A DNA stretch of 64,000 bases from Pelagibacterium luteolum (lineage in GTDB: Bacteria; Pseudomonadota; Alphaproteobacteria; Rhizobiales; Devosiaceae): assembly GCF_900100665.1 (NCBI RefSeq), contig NZ_FNCS01000001.1, positions 761,026 through 825,025 on the forward strand, written 5' to 3'. Position 1 is the first letter of the stretch. Each line of letters starts with the position of its first letter. The notes under the pieces are model-generated. The model did not search any database. It had not been told where the DNA came from and saw only the letters and a list, made by a program, of their open reading frames with translations. Of the stretch, positions 33,943 to 43,401 are shown one piece after another. The position numbers and the translations under genes were made by a program.

Positions 33943-34683
33943 GTGATGACACACGACGATCTGCTGGACGACATGATTGCGGCCAATCGTATTCTGGCCT
34001 CGCAGGGCGTTTGCGATGCCTTTGGGCATGTGAGTGTGCGTAACCCGGACAATCCCAAAACGTATTTTCTCTCATGCGCAAAGGCTCCGCAGCTCGTTGG
34101 GCGCGAGGACATCATGGAGTTTGCGTTTGATGGAACGCCGGTCGGAGGTGACACCCGTAAGCCGTTCCTGGAGCGCTTCATTCACGGGTCTTTGTATGAG
34201 AGCCGGCCCGACGTCAATTCGGTGGTACATAGCCACTCGCGCAGCGTCATACCGTTTACCGTGACAGAGGCAAAGTTGCGTCCGGTGGTTCATAGCTGCG
34301 CGACGATCGGCCATGATGTGCCGGTGTGGGACGCGCAGACCCAGTTTGGCGACACGAATCTTTTGATCGCCAATGTCGATATGGGCCGCGATTTTGCCGG
34401 TGTGCTTGCCGATGGTCGGAGCGCGCTTATGCGTGGACATGGCTCCACCGTGGTCGGGTCTTCAATCCGCGAGGCGGTTTACACAGCGGTCTATCTGGAA
34501 GTGAACGCCAATCTGCAGATGCAGGCGGCAACGCTTGGGCCGATCAAGTTCCTCAGCGAGGGTGAGATCGAGCTGATCCAGTCGCGACTGGCGGATGGCA
34601 AGCCGGGAGAAGGTTATGATCGCGCATGGGCCTATTGGTGCCAACAGGCAGGCATCGAAGCGCGCAAGATCGCGGCGAGCTAA
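33943..34683 (+). CDS. Class II aldolase/adducin-family enzyme, copy 1
   Basis: About 246 residues, normal for this zinc-dependent lyase fold. Metal histidines are seen in VVHSHSRSV and in MRGHGSTVVG, and the phosphate/substrate loop region is CDAFGHVSVRNP. Members include L-fuculose-phosphate aldolase and decarboxylases such as 3,4-dihydroxyphthalate decarboxylase; a decarboxylase or retro-aldolase role fits the aromatic context. GGGGAGGA precedes a GTG (33943) and ATG (33946); either could be the start. First gene of a long rightward operon. Confidence 0.85.
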   Translation: MMTHDDLLDDMIAANRILASQGVCDAFGHVSVRNPDNPKTYFLSCAKAPQLVGREDIMEFAFDGTPVGGDTRKPFLERFIHGSLYESRPDVNSVVHSHSRSVIPFTVTEAKLRPVVHSCATIGHDVPVWDAQTQFGDTNLLIANVDMGRDFAGVLADGRSALMRGHGSTVVGSSIREAVYTAVYLEVNANLQMQAATLGPIKFLSEGEIELIQSRLADGKPGEGYDRAWAYWCQQAGIEARKIAAS

Positions 34684-34688
34684 CCGGC

Positions 34689-36479
34689 ATGCACCGCAAA
34701 TTGCCTAAGACCGATGTCGAGCAGCCCGAAGGCGTCCCGGCCAATGCCCCCCAGTTCGGATCGGATGTGATCGCACAGACGATACGCGATCTGGGCATTG
34801 ACTATATTGCGCTCAATCCAGGAGCGAGCTTTCGGGGACTGCATGACAGTCTCGTCAATTATCTTGGAAATAGCGATCCACAGATGTTGCTGTGCCTGCA
34901 CGAAGAGCACGCAGTGGCGATTGCACATGGTTATGCCAAGGTTACCGGCAGGGCCATGGCGGCTGCCGTTCATTCCAATGTTGGTTTGATGCACGCGACG
35001 ATGGCGATCTTTAACGCCTGGTGTGACCGCATGCCAGTCGTGGTGCTTGGCGCGACCGGGCCGGTGGATGCCGATCGGAGGCGACCATGGATCGACTGGA
35101 TCCATACCGCTGCCGACCAAGGCGCGCTGGTGCGCAATTATGTGAAGTGGGACAATCAACCAGCTTCGGCTGCTGCCGCGCGCGAGGCATTGCTACGGGG
35201 CGCCTGGATCGCGCAGACCGCGCCCAAGGGTCCGGTCTATATCAATTTCGACGCGGAAATGCAGGAAGCCGAACTCATGGCGGCATTGCCCGAGATCGAC
35301 GGGGCTCGCTATAGCGCGGCGCCGCAGAGCGGGGTGGATGCGCGAGTACTGGACGAGATTGTCGGGCTGGTGCGTGTGGCGAAACGGCCCGTGGTGTTGG
35401 CCGGGCGTGTGTCGCGTGACATATCGGACTGGAGCCGGCGTATCGCGGTTATCGAGGCTTTGGGCGCGAAAGTGATTTCCGATCTCAAGGTCGCGACATC
35501 GTTTCCGACCGGGCATCCTGCGTATGCAGGCGATCTGCGTGGTAAGGGCGGCCGTGGGACGCTTGAGGTATTGCGCGAAGCCGACCTGATCATCGCGCTC
35601 GATTCGGTCGATCTCAACGGAGCCCTCACGGCAGCGTTCGGAGATATCGGCCCTGCATGCAAGGTGGTGCGCGTGACGCTCGACCATCATATCCACAATG
35701 GATGGTCGATGGACCATCAGGCCCATCCCCTGGCTGACGTCGTGGTCGGGTGCGACCCCGACGTTTTTATCCGAGCCCTGGGCGATGTGCTCAACGTCGA
35801 CGCGCGAGGCCGCGAGGTTCTGCCCGGTTCATTGCCGGAGGCGTTGCCGGGCGGCGAGGTCATTGCCGTCGAGGAGATCGCGATTGCGTTGCGGCGGTCG
35901 CTTGGTGACGCGACGGCGTGCCTCACCCATGTGACATTGTCTTGGGATGGCAGTTTTTGGCCGTTCAATCATCCGCACGACTATCTAGGCTCAGACGGCG
36001 GGGGTGGTATCGGGGCCGGGCCAGGACATGCTGTGGGAGCGGCCTTGGCGCTGCGCGACATCGGTTCGGACCGCATTCCGATCGCGATCTGTGGCGATGG
36101 CGATCTCGTGATGGGGATCACCGCGCTTTGGACGGCTGTTCACTACTCCATTCCGCTGCTTGTGGTCGTCGCCAACAACCGCTCGTTTTTCAATGACGAA
36201 GTGCATCAGGAAAAAGTGGCGCGTATGCGCGGTCGCGAAGTGTCCAACAAATGGATCGGTATGCGCATGAGCGAACCCGAGATCGCCATCGCCGACATGG
36301 CCAAGGCGCAGGGCTGCGTGAGCTTCGGTCCCATCAAGGACGGCAAGACTATGGAGGCTGCGTTCGCTCAGGCGATTGCCGCGGTCAAGTCGGGCAAAGT
36401 GGCCGTGGTCGAAATCATCACCGATGCGAGCTATCCGGCATCGCTGGTAGCGGCGCTGACACCGGATGCCAAACACTAA
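34689..36479 (+). CDS. Thiamine diphosphate-dependent enzyme, second copy
   Basis: About 596 residues. The PYR-domain glutamate is in LCLHEEHAVAIAHGYAK, and the PP-domain ThDP motif runs from GDGDLVMGITALW to VVANN. A conserved-looking HIHNGWSMDHQAHPLADVV segment lies in the middle domain. It is distinct from the ThDP enzyme at 29091, with different N-terminus and middle domain, so the cluster contains two separate 2-oxo acid or carboligation steps. It begins five bases after the aldolase stop without a strong ribosome site, suggesting translational coupling. Confidence 0.87.
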   Translation: MHRKLPKTDVEQPEGVPANAPQFGSDVIAQTIRDLGIDYIALNPGASFRGLHDSLVNYLGNSDPQMLLCLHEEHAVAIAHGYAKVTGRAMAAAVHSNVGLMHATMAIFNAWCDRMPVVVLGATGPVDADRRRPWIDWIHTAADQGALVRNYVKWDNQPASAAAAREALLRGAWIAQTAPKGPVYINFDAEMQEAELMAALPEIDGARYSAAPQSGVDARVLDEIVGLVRVAKRPVVLAGRVSRDISDWSRRIAVIEALGAKVISDLKVATSFPTGHPAYAGDLRGKGGRGTLEVLREADLIIALDSVDLNGALTAAFGDIGPACKVVRVTLDHHIHNGWSMDHQAHPLADVVVGCDPDVFIRALGDVLNVDARGREVLPGSLPEALPGGEVIAVEEIAIALRRSLGDATACLTHVTLSWDGSFWPFNHPHDYLGSDGGGGIGAGPGHAVGAALALRDIGSDRIPIAICGDGDLVMGITALWTAVHYSIPLLVVVANNRSFFNDEVHQEKVARMRGREVSNKWIGMRMSEPEIAIADMAKAQGCVSFGPIKDGKTMEAAFAQAIAAVKSGKVAVVEIITDASYPASLVAALTPDAKH

Positions 36480-36518
36480 AGTGAGGAGGCGGCAATCATG
36501 CCGCAAAGGGAGAAGACC

Positions 36519-37577
36519 ATGACCAAGACAAAAGGCCAGGCAAATAAGTCCCGCCGCGCATTTCTGGCTTCGGCGGCCGCTATCGGCCTGTTTACCGCCG
36601 GCTATGGCGGATCTGCCATGGCGCAGTCCGTGGAGGAGTTTTATGCCGGCAACACGGTGACAATCTATGTGGGGTTCGGACCGGGCGGAGGATATGACCT
36701 CTATGCGCGGCTGGCATCGGAATTTTTGGGACGGCACATTCCCGGCAATCCCGAAGTGATCGTCGAGAACATGCCGGGAGCGGGGGGACGGACGGCGGCG
36801 ATGTACCTTTACAGCATCGCAGCCCAGGACGGCACAGCACTGAGCGTGCCTGTGCAGTCGATCGCGCTCGACAGCCTGCTCAACGTTTTGCCAGGCGACC
36901 TCGACGCCCGCAATTTTATCGCTATCGGGCGCATGACGCCCGAATACGAACTGGGCATGGTCTGGAACACCGTCGAAGCCGATACGCTCGAAGAGATTAT
37001 GGAAACGCCGGTGACTTTTGCATCGACAGGGGCGGGCTCGGCGTCGAGCTTCGTACCGCTGATGCTCAACGATATGATCGGGACGCAGTTTCAGGTGATC
37101 CAGGGCTATCAAGGCGCCAATGCCGCAATGCTGGCGATCGAAACCGGCGAGGTCGATGCTGCGATGCAGGGTTTGGCAGGAATGACGGTTTCAAAGCCGG
37201 ACTGGATACCTGAGGGCATCGTAGATGTTGTCTGGCAGCTTGGCGTGACACCGCATCAGCAACTACCGGACGTACCCGCCATCGGCCAGTTGGGAAACAA
37301 CGATCTCGATAAAGCCTCGCTGCGGCTGGTTGCCAGTGCAGCCGAGATCGGGCGGGCGTTGATCACGACCCCCAACGTGCCCGAGGACCGCGTCGCGGCT
37401 TTGCGCACTGCCTTCGATGCCATGGTTGCCGATCCAGAATTCATCGCGGCTGCCGAAACGCGTAACCATTTGCTCGACCCCATGACCGGGCAGGAGCTGC
37501 AGGACGAAATCGCCGCCCAGATGGACGTGCCCCAAGAGGTCATCGATCGCGTCATGCCTTACGTGGTTGCACAATAA
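36519..37577 (+). CDS. TctC/Bug-family solute receptor, copy 1 (tandem pair)
   Basis: Periplasmic receptor of a tripartite tricarboxylate-type transporter, about 352 residues. The signal SRRAFLASAAA is a good twin-arginine motif. The mature part starts near EEFYAGNTVTIYVGFGPGGG and contains NPEVIVENMPGAGG, hallmarks of the family. GGGAG precedes the ATG at 36519. It is closely similar to the next gene over the whole length, evidently a tandem duplication. The permease partner is probably the fused TctA-TctB at 43402. Confidence 0.9.
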   Translation: MTKTKGQANKSRRAFLASAAAIGLFTAGYGGSAMAQSVEEFYAGNTVTIYVGFGPGGGYDLYARLASEFLGRHIPGNPEVIVENMPGAGGRTAAMYLYSIAAQDGTALSVPVQSIALDSLLNVLPGDLDARNFIAIGRMTPEYELGMVWNTVEADTLEEIMETPVTFASTGAGSASSFVPLMLNDMIGTQFQVIQGYQGANAAMLAIETGEVDAAMQGLAGMTVSKPDWIPEGIVDVVWQLGVTPHQQLPDVPAIGQLGNNDLDKASLRLVASAAEIGRALITTPNVPEDRVAALRTAFDAMVADPEFIAAAETRNHLLDPMTGQELQDEIAAQMDVPQEVIDRVMPYVVAQ

Positions 37578-37602
37578 GCTTGGAATTCCAGGGAGAGAAA
37601 GC

Positions 37603-38652
37603 ATGACTTCAACATCTGCCAAGATAGCGCGCCGTGGCGTGCTTGTGGCCATGGCGGCAGGACTGTGTGCCAGCCTTGTGCCGGTGTCTGCGATGGCACA
37701 GGACGCCGCAGAATTTTATGCGGGAAAGACTGTGACGATCTATGTCGGGTTCGGCCCTGGTGGCGGTTACGACCTATATGGTCGACTGGTTGCCGAATTC
37801 CTGGGCGAGCATATCCCAGGCAATCCCGACATCATCGTCGAGAACATGCCGGGTGCCGGCGGGCGACTTGCGGCGCAGAGCATGTATGCCGTGGCACCCC
37901 AGGACGGGACCGCGCTGAGTGTGGTCGTACAGTCGGTCGCGATGGACAGTGCCATCGGGGCTATTCCAGGTGACATCGATGCGTCCGAGTTCAATGCAGT
38001 GGGTCGCTTAACGGCCAATTACGAACTGGGCATCTCCTGGAATGAAACGGGTATCGAAACGTTCGAAGACACCCTGACCAATCCAGTCGCCTTCGCGTCG
38101 ACCGGCGCTGGATCGGCCTCGGCGTTCGTGCCGCTGATGCTCAACGATCTTGAGGGCGCCCAGTACAATGTGATCCAGGGTTATGAAGGCGTAGCCCCGG
38201 CGCGGCTGGCGCTCGAAAGTGGGGAAGTGGACGCGATGATGGCCGGGCTTGCCGGTTTGCAGTCGTCCAATCCTGAGTGGATCGAAGACGGTATAGTCAA
38301 TGTCTTGTGGCAGTTGTCCACCGAGCCGCATCCCGATTTCCCCGATGTGCCCGCAATCGGGCAACTGGGTGAAACCGAGGACGAACAGGCGATGTACCGT
38401 CTCGTCGCAGGTGCCGCAGATATCGGGCGCTCGTTGATCACGACGCCGAATGTGCCCGAAGACCGGCTTGCCGCTCTGCGCGAAGCGTTTGATGCCATGG
38501 TGGCCGATCCTGCGTTCATCGAGGCGGCCGCACAGCGCAATCTGGACCTCGATATCTTGTCGGGAGAGGAACTGCAGGCGGTGATGGACAGCCAGGTCAA
38601 CGTTTCCGACGCAGCGATCGAGATGACCCGCTCGTATGTGATGGCGCAATAA
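37603..38652 (+). CDS. TctC/Bug-family solute receptor, copy 2 (tandem pair)
   Basis: About 349 residues, paralogue of the preceding gene (shared FYAGKTVTIYVGFGPGGGYD region and GSASAFVPLMLND). Twin arginines in KIARRGVLVAM suggest Tat or Sec export. GGGAG lies upstream of the ATG at 37603. Two similar receptors side by side suggest one importer handles two related ligands, such as isomers of an aromatic dicarboxylate; that is inference. Confidence 0.9.
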   Translation: MTSTSAKIARRGVLVAMAAGLCASLVPVSAMAQDAAEFYAGKTVTIYVGFGPGGGYDLYGRLVAEFLGEHIPGNPDIIVENMPGAGGRLAAQSMYAVAPQDGTALSVVVQSVAMDSAIGAIPGDIDASEFNAVGRLTANYELGISWNETGIETFEDTLTNPVAFASTGAGSASAFVPLMLNDLEGAQYNVIQGYEGVAPARLALESGEVDAMMAGLAGLQSSNPEWIEDGIVNVLWQLSTEPHPDFPDVPAIGQLGETEDEQAMYRLVAGAADIGRSLITTPNVPEDRLAALREAFDAMVADPAFIEAAAQRNLDLDILSGEELQAVMDSQVNVSDAAIEMTRSYVMAQ

Positions 38653-38670
38653 TACCCTCCCGCGCCCTTG

Positions 38671-38708
38671 TGACGGAGCGGTCGAGGCAATTGCCGCCCG
38701 CTCCGTCA
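38671..38708 (+). promoter_or_regulatory. Intercistronic hairpin after TctC copy 2
   Basis: Perfect 11-base stem TGACGGAGCGG / CCGCTCCGTCA with a 16-base loop, between the second receptor gene and the aldehyde dehydrogenase. No T run, so more likely an mRNA stabiliser or attenuator than a full terminator. Confidence 0.7.
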
Positions 38709-38738
38709 GACGCAATTCCCGACGATCAAGGACATGCC

Positions 38739-40217
38739 ATGACGGTCGATTTCGCACGCCTAGACGATCTGATCCCCAACCGCGCGCTCTATTATGGTGG
38801 AGAATGGCATGCGCCGCTCGGTGGCGGCATGACCGAGACTATCGATCCTTCGACCGGAAAAATTCTGGGGCACGTGCCGCTGGCCATGCAAGCAGACGCC
38901 GAAGCGGCGATCGCCGCGGCGTGCGAGGGCTTCAAGGTTTGGCGCAGGGTGGCGCCCATCGAGCGGGCCAAGGTTCTGCGCGAGATCGCACGGATCATCC
39001 GCGATAACATCGACGATCTGGCGCTAATCGACGCCATGGATGGCGGAAACCCGATCACCAAGGTTCGGGCCGATGTGCTGCAGGGTGCAGCGCGGTTTGA
39101 TTATTTCGCCGGGCTGATCACCGAAATGAAGGGCGATTCCATTCCTGGACGCGATGGGACGCTGACGTTTACCCAGCGCGAGCCGCTGGGAGTGGTGGCA
39201 CGGATCGTCGCGTACAATCACCCCTTCATGTTTTCGTCTAGCCGCATGGCGGCGCCTCTGGCGGCGGGCAATGCGTGCATCATCAAGCCGCCGGAACAGG
39301 CGCCGCTGTCGGGTTTGAAGCTTGCAGAACTCGTGGGGCACTTGCTGCCTGCGGGAGCGTTTTCGCTTTTGACGGGCGGGCGCGAGGTTGGAGAGGCGCT
39401 GGCCACCCACGACGACGTCGCGATGATTGGGCTGGTAGGCAGCGTTCCCACTGGCAAGGCGGTGATGCGGGCTGCGTCGGGCAATCTCAAACATGTGTTG
39501 CTCGAATTGGGCGGCAAGAATGCGCTTGTGGCGTTTCCAGATGCCGACCCCGATGCCGTAGCCGACGCGATGATCGATGGAATGAATTTCACCTGGTGCG
39601 GCCAGAGTTGTGGCTCGACGAGCCGGGCATTCCTGCACCGCGATATTCACGACGATGTACTGGCCAAGGTAGTCGACAAGATCGGCAAGGTCCGGCCGGG
39701 ATTGCCGACGGATCCCGCGACCTCGATGGGGGCGCTGATCAACAGGGCTCAGTATGACCGGGTGATGGATTTCATCGCGGGAGCGAAAGCCGAGGGTGCG
39801 CGACTTTTGGTTGGCGGAAAGCATCCCAAAGCAGCGGAGCTAGCGGATGGGTGCTTTATCGAACCCACAGTGTTTGCTGATGTCACCCCCGCAATGCGGA
39901 TAGCTCGCGAAGAGATTTTCGGACCCGTTCTGTCGGTGCTGAAATGGGACGACGAAGATGCGGTGCTTACAGAGGTCAACGCTCTTGATTTCGGACTGAC
40001 CTGTGCGATCTGGACGAACGATCTGGCCAAAGCACATCGTATGGCCGCCTCCGTGGAGGCTGGATACGTGTGGATAAATGAAGTTTCCAAGCATTTTGCT
40101 GGTGCGCCTTTCGGGGGCTACAAGCTCTCGGGCGTCGGACGCGAAGAATGCCTGGGCGAATTGATGGAATTTACGCAGGAAAAGACGATCCATGTGAATT
40201 TTTCCGGCCACCGATAA
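38739..40217 (+). CDS. Aldehyde dehydrogenase
   Basis: About 492 residues. The catalytic glutamate lies in LLELGGKNALVAF and the catalytic cysteine in WCGQSCGSTSRAF. The cofactor region is IVAYNHPFMFSSSRMAAPL, with H replacing the usual W-N pair (WNFP to YNHP), an uncommon but known variant. The ATG at 38739 is preceded by AAGGA. It sits between receptor genes and AbrB in the rightward operon, and may remove the aldehyde released by the ThDP or aldolase step. Confidence 0.9.
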   Translation: MTVDFARLDDLIPNRALYYGGEWHAPLGGGMTETIDPSTGKILGHVPLAMQADAEAAIAAACEGFKVWRRVAPIERAKVLREIARIIRDNIDDLALIDAMDGGNPITKVRADVLQGAARFDYFAGLITEMKGDSIPGRDGTLTFTQREPLGVVARIVAYNHPFMFSSSRMAAPLAAGNACIIKPPEQAPLSGLKLAELVGHLLPAGAFSLLTGGREVGEALATHDDVAMIGLVGSVPTGKAVMRAASGNLKHVLLELGGKNALVAFPDADPDAVADAMIDGMNFTWCGQSCGSTSRAFLHRDIHDDVLAKVVDKIGKVRPGLPTDPATSMGALINRAQYDRVMDFIAGAKAEGARLLVGGKHPKAAELADGCFIEPTVFADVTPAMRIAREEIFGPVLSVLKWDDEDAVLTEVNALDFGLTCAIWTNDLAKAHRMAASVEAGYVWINEVSKHFAGAPFGGYKLSGVGREECLGELMEFTQEKTIHVNFSGHR

Positions 40218-40231
40218 GAAGGTACGGCCCG

Positions 40232-41302
40232 TTGAGGTGGAGCGATCGGTACAAAGGGCTCGACTACAAGCGCATGGCTTTGGCGCTTGGGCTTGGCGTG
40301 CTTGGTGGCAGCGTCTTCACCTTGTTGGGTACGCCCATGCCGTGGATGCTCGGACCGCTGTTTGCCTGCCTCCTTGCGTCGCTGTTCAGCGTTCCACTTG
40401 AATCGCCGGTTTCGTTTCGCGCGCCCATGACGGCGATGATCGGGGTGATGATGGGGGCAGGCTATTCCCCGGCTCTCTTCGGGCAGATCGGGAGTTGGTG
40501 GGCGACGATCCTGGGACTGGTGGTGTTTATGGCCGTCGCCGGCGCGGCCTGCGTCACCTATTTCCGGTTCGTGGCCGGATATGATTTCAAGACAGCATAT
40601 TTCTGCGGCATGCCGGGCGGACTTGTGGAAATGGTCATGCTCGGCGACCAGAGTGGTGCAGATATGCGCAAGGTAGCGCTGATCCATGCGGCGCGTATCG
40701 TCTTTACTGTATTTTCGATCCCCTTTGTCGTGCAGTGGCTCGAAGGCGGCGATATCGCAACTGGCACCATCGATAGCGTATCGCTAATGGAAATGGATCC
40801 GGGCGCGTTCGGGTGGCTGGCCTTTACGTTGGTCGGCGGGTTGCTGCTGGGGCGATACGTCAAGATGCCGGCTCGCTACCTTATGGGACCGCTGATTGTC
40901 AGCGTTTTCGTGCACATTACCGGGCTGTCCAACTTCAAGGCGCCCTGGGAGCTTGTGGTGATCGCACAGTTGGTGCTGGGAACCACGATCGGTTGTCGCT
41001 TTGCGGGCAGCCGGACGCGGGAAATTCTCGGGATACTGCTGATTTCGGTAGGCTCGACCATCATCCTGCTCAGCCTTAGTATCGGCGCTGCGCTGATCGT
41101 TTCCAACCTCACTCAATATTCGCTGACCGAACTGTTGCTGGCATATTCGCCGGGCGGTCTGGCGGAGATGGGGCTGCTGGCCCTGGCGTTACATCTGGAA
41201 GTGGCCCTGGTCTCGACCCACCACATCCTGCGGATATTCTTTGTGGTTTTCGGCGCTTCTACACTCATGCCATTATTCGGGATTGCGAAGCGAAAAGTTT
41301 GA
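40232..41302 (+). CDS. AbrB-family integral membrane protein
   Basis: About 356 residues with about ten hydrophobic helices arranged as two similar halves, matching the AbrB duplication family (not the DNA-binding AbrB). Repeat cores are GTPMPWMLGPLFACLL near the N-terminus and MPARYLMGPLIVSV in the second half. Members are thought to be transporters or regulators of unknown substrate. A TTG at 40232 with AGAAGG upstream is the most likely start; the open frame extends back into the dehydrogenase. It often travels with Tct systems and may export or import an intermediate. Confidence 0.82.
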   Translation: MRWSDRYKGLDYKRMALALGLGVLGGSVFTLLGTPMPWMLGPLFACLLASLFSVPLESPVSFRAPMTAMIGVMMGAGYSPALFGQIGSWWATILGLVVFMAVAGAACVTYFRFVAGYDFKTAYFCGMPGGLVEMVMLGDQSGADMRKVALIHAARIVFTVFSIPFVVQWLEGGDIATGTIDSVSLMEMDPGAFGWLAFTLVGGLLLGRYVKMPARYLMGPLIVSVFVHITGLSNFKAPWELVVIAQLVLGTTIGCRFAGSRTREILGILLISVGSTIILLSLSIGAALIVSNLTQYSLTELLLAYSPGGLAEMGLLALALHLEVALVSTHHILRIFFVVFGASTLMPLFGIAKRKV

Positions 41303-41541
41303 TCGCTAAACGCTCCTATCCATGCGCAACTCAAAAATAATCCTACAAAAACAATAAAATAGCGCGGATACACGTGCCAGGTATCTGAGATAGAAATTCT
41401 CGTGACCGTTTAAAGTTTTATCCCACAATAAGAGATTTTTTGCGATTTGGCTTGACGGCCCGCGCTGGTTGGGCACTACTGTCGGCCGGAGGGTAGGGCC
41501 GGGAACGGGATGATCGGCGCGGCCACACCGAGGAGGAGAAC
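41303..41541. promoter_or_regulatory. Intergenic region before TctC copy 3
   Basis: About 240 bases, AT-rich in the middle (around 41330-41445), with a TTGACG element near 41450. Probably an internal promoter for the TctC-aldolase-TctAB part of the operon. No clear operator seen. Confidence 0.4.
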
Positions 41542-42567
41542 ATGAAGACACATATGAGGCTTATGGGGTTTGGCGTTCTGCCCGCCGCCCTGCTGGCTGG
41601 CGCACCAGTCATGGCGCAGGGGAGCGTCGAAGAGTTTTACGCGGGTAAGACGATCGATATGATCATCGGCTACTCGCCCGGTGGCGGGTATGACCAGTAT
41701 GCGCGGCTCGTTGCGCGGCATCTGGGCAATTATATTCCGGGCAATCCCGAAATCGTGCCGCGCAACATGCCGGGTGCGTCGAGCCGGCTGGCTGCCGGAT
41801 ACATCTACAATGTCGCGCCGCAGGATGGCACGGTTTTGGGGACCGCGGATCAGTCGCTTGCCGTCGCGCAGGCGATGGGTGATGAGGCGCTCGAACTCGA
41901 TGCCAGCGGTTTTGGCTATATCGGCAGCCCGGCCATGGAAAACAATGTGCTGATCACTTGGCATGAATCGGGGGTTGAGACCGTCGACGATGCCAAAGAG
42001 ACAGCAATCCCGATCGGGGCCACCGGCGGTTCGACGTCCTCGCAATACCCGACGATCATGAATGAATTGCTCGGCACCAGGTTCGAGATCATTACCGGCT
42101 ACCCAGGTGGTAATGACATCAACTTTGCCATGGAGTCCGGAGAAGTGTCTGGACGCGGTAGCGTCAATTGGGCCTCGGTCAAGCCCTTGGGTTGGTACGA
42201 AGAGGGCCTGATAAACGTACTTGTGCAGATCGGGCTGCAAAGTGAAGCTGATCTGACAGACGTTCCACTGCTCTACGAGTTGACCGAGAACGAGGAAGAC
42301 GAGCAGTTGCTGCGTCTTCTCTCGGCGCCGACGGCGATTGGTCGCCCAATCTTTACGACACCGAATGTGCCGGAAGAGCGGCTGCAAGCGCTGCGAGACG
42401 CATTCGACGAAATGGTGGCTGATCCGGCTTTCATCGAGGCCGCGGCAAATGAAGGACTGGGCGTGATCCCGGTTTCCGGTGAGCAGCTTCAGGCGACCGT
42501 AGATGAAATCCTGGCCACCTCGCCTGAGGTCGCAGCGCGTCTTGGCGAGTTCATCGTCGCTGAATAG
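41542..42567 (+). CDS. TctC/Bug-family solute receptor, copy 3
   Basis: 341 residues with a Sec-type signal (MKTHMRLMGFGVLPAALLAG, cleavage after VMA). The mature part EEFYAGKTIDMIIGYSPGGG and NPEIVPRNMPGASS place it in the TctC family, but it is less similar to copies 1 and 2 than those are to each other. GAGGAGGAG precedes the ATG. It begins a sub-operon with an aldolase-family gene and the fused permease, so it is the best candidate for the permease's cognate receptor. Confidence 0.92.
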   Translation: MKTHMRLMGFGVLPAALLAGAPVMAQGSVEEFYAGKTIDMIIGYSPGGGYDQYARLVARHLGNYIPGNPEIVPRNMPGASSRLAAGYIYNVAPQDGTVLGTADQSLAVAQAMGDEALELDASGFGYIGSPAMENNVLITWHESGVETVDDAKETAIPIGATGGSTSSQYPTIMNELLGTRFEIITGYPGGNDINFAMESGEVSGRGSVNWASVKPLGWYEEGLINVLVQIGLQSEADLTDVPLLYELTENEEDEQLLRLLSAPTAIGRPIFTTPNVPEERLQALRDAFDEMVADPAFIEAAANEGLGVIPVSGEQLQATVDEILATSPEVAARLGEFIVAE

Positions 42568-42576
42568 GCGGCAATC

Positions 42577-42602
42577 GTCCGCGCACCATCGGGTGCGCGG
42601 AC
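42577..42602 (+). promoter_or_regulatory. Intercistronic hairpin after TctC copy 3
   Basis: Perfect 11-base stem GTCCGCGCACC / GGTGCGCGGAC with a four-base loop, no T run. Lies directly after the receptor stop, before the aldolase gene. Confidence 0.75.
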
Positions 42603-42629
42603 CAGTCTGGACAGTAGGAAAAAACAACA

Positions 42630-43355
42630 ATGAGCGCAGTTGACCAGGGCCGGTTGGCCGAACAGATCGCGGCAGGCACCCGCATGCTGGTGATGGAGGG
42701 GATCCTGGACTACAGCGGCCATATATCAGCGCGCGTTCCCGGGACGGATCACGTGATGATCCAGTCGGCGTCCGATTCCAGGGCGGAGCTCGATCCCGCC
42801 CGTATCCTTACCGTCGACATGGATGGCAATGTGGTACGGGGCGATCTAAAGCCGCCCTTGGAACTTGCTCTGCATCTCGAAATTCTCAGGGCGCGACCGG
42901 ATGTCGAAGCGGTGCTGCACTGCCATATGGAGTTGGCGATCGCGTTCACCCTCATGAAGGGCGTCACGCTCCAGCCGATGCGGGCGCGTGCCTCACGTTG
43001 GGCGAGCGGAATCCCCACGCATCCCTTTCCCAGCCTGATCAGAACCACAGAACAGGCACAGGATCTGGCCAAGACGTTGGGCGAGCATCATGCGGCACTG
43101 ATCCGATCGCATGGCATGGTGTTGGTCGCTGAATCAGTTCCCGGACTGTTCGTCGACGCGGTCCATTTTCTTGAGAACGCCAACCAGCACATGATGGTGC
43201 TCCAAGCTGGGCAAGAGCCATTGCCGCTGACCGACGAAGAAATCGCGATTATCTCCGGGCCGCGCGATTTCCACATCGCCAAGCTGTGGAACTATTACGT
43301 GCGTCAGGGGCAGTCCAAGGGACTGATCCCTGAGGACTGGAACACCACGGTTTAA
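42630..43355 (+). CDS. Class II aldolase/adducin-family enzyme, copy 2
   Basis: 241 residues. Metal histidines are in LHCHMELAIAF and IRSHGMVLVAE; the loop region is LDYSGHISARVPG. It is only distantly similar to copy 1 at 33943, so the two likely handle different substrates. AGGA lies about ten bases before the ATG. It sits between a receptor and the Tct permease. A decarboxylase or aldolase role is possible; the exact reaction cannot be assigned. Confidence 0.85.
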   Translation: MSAVDQGRLAEQIAAGTRMLVMEGILDYSGHISARVPGTDHVMIQSASDSRAELDPARILTVDMDGNVVRGDLKPPLELALHLEILRARPDVEAVLHCHMELAIAFTLMKGVTLQPMRARASRWASGIPTHPFPSLIRTTEQAQDLAKTLGEHHAALIRSHGMVLVAESVPGLFVDAVHFLENANQHMMVLQAGQEPLPLTDEEIAIISGPRDFHIAKLWNYYVRQGQSKGLIPEDWNTTV

Positions 43356-43401
43356 ACGCCTCCGACGAGCGCAAATTTAGGTCAACAGGACACTTTTGAT
43401 C

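Noticed and set aside
35991..37112. Minus-strand open frame of 373 aa
   Set aside because: Overlaps the ThDP and TctC genes, which are convincing on the plus strand.
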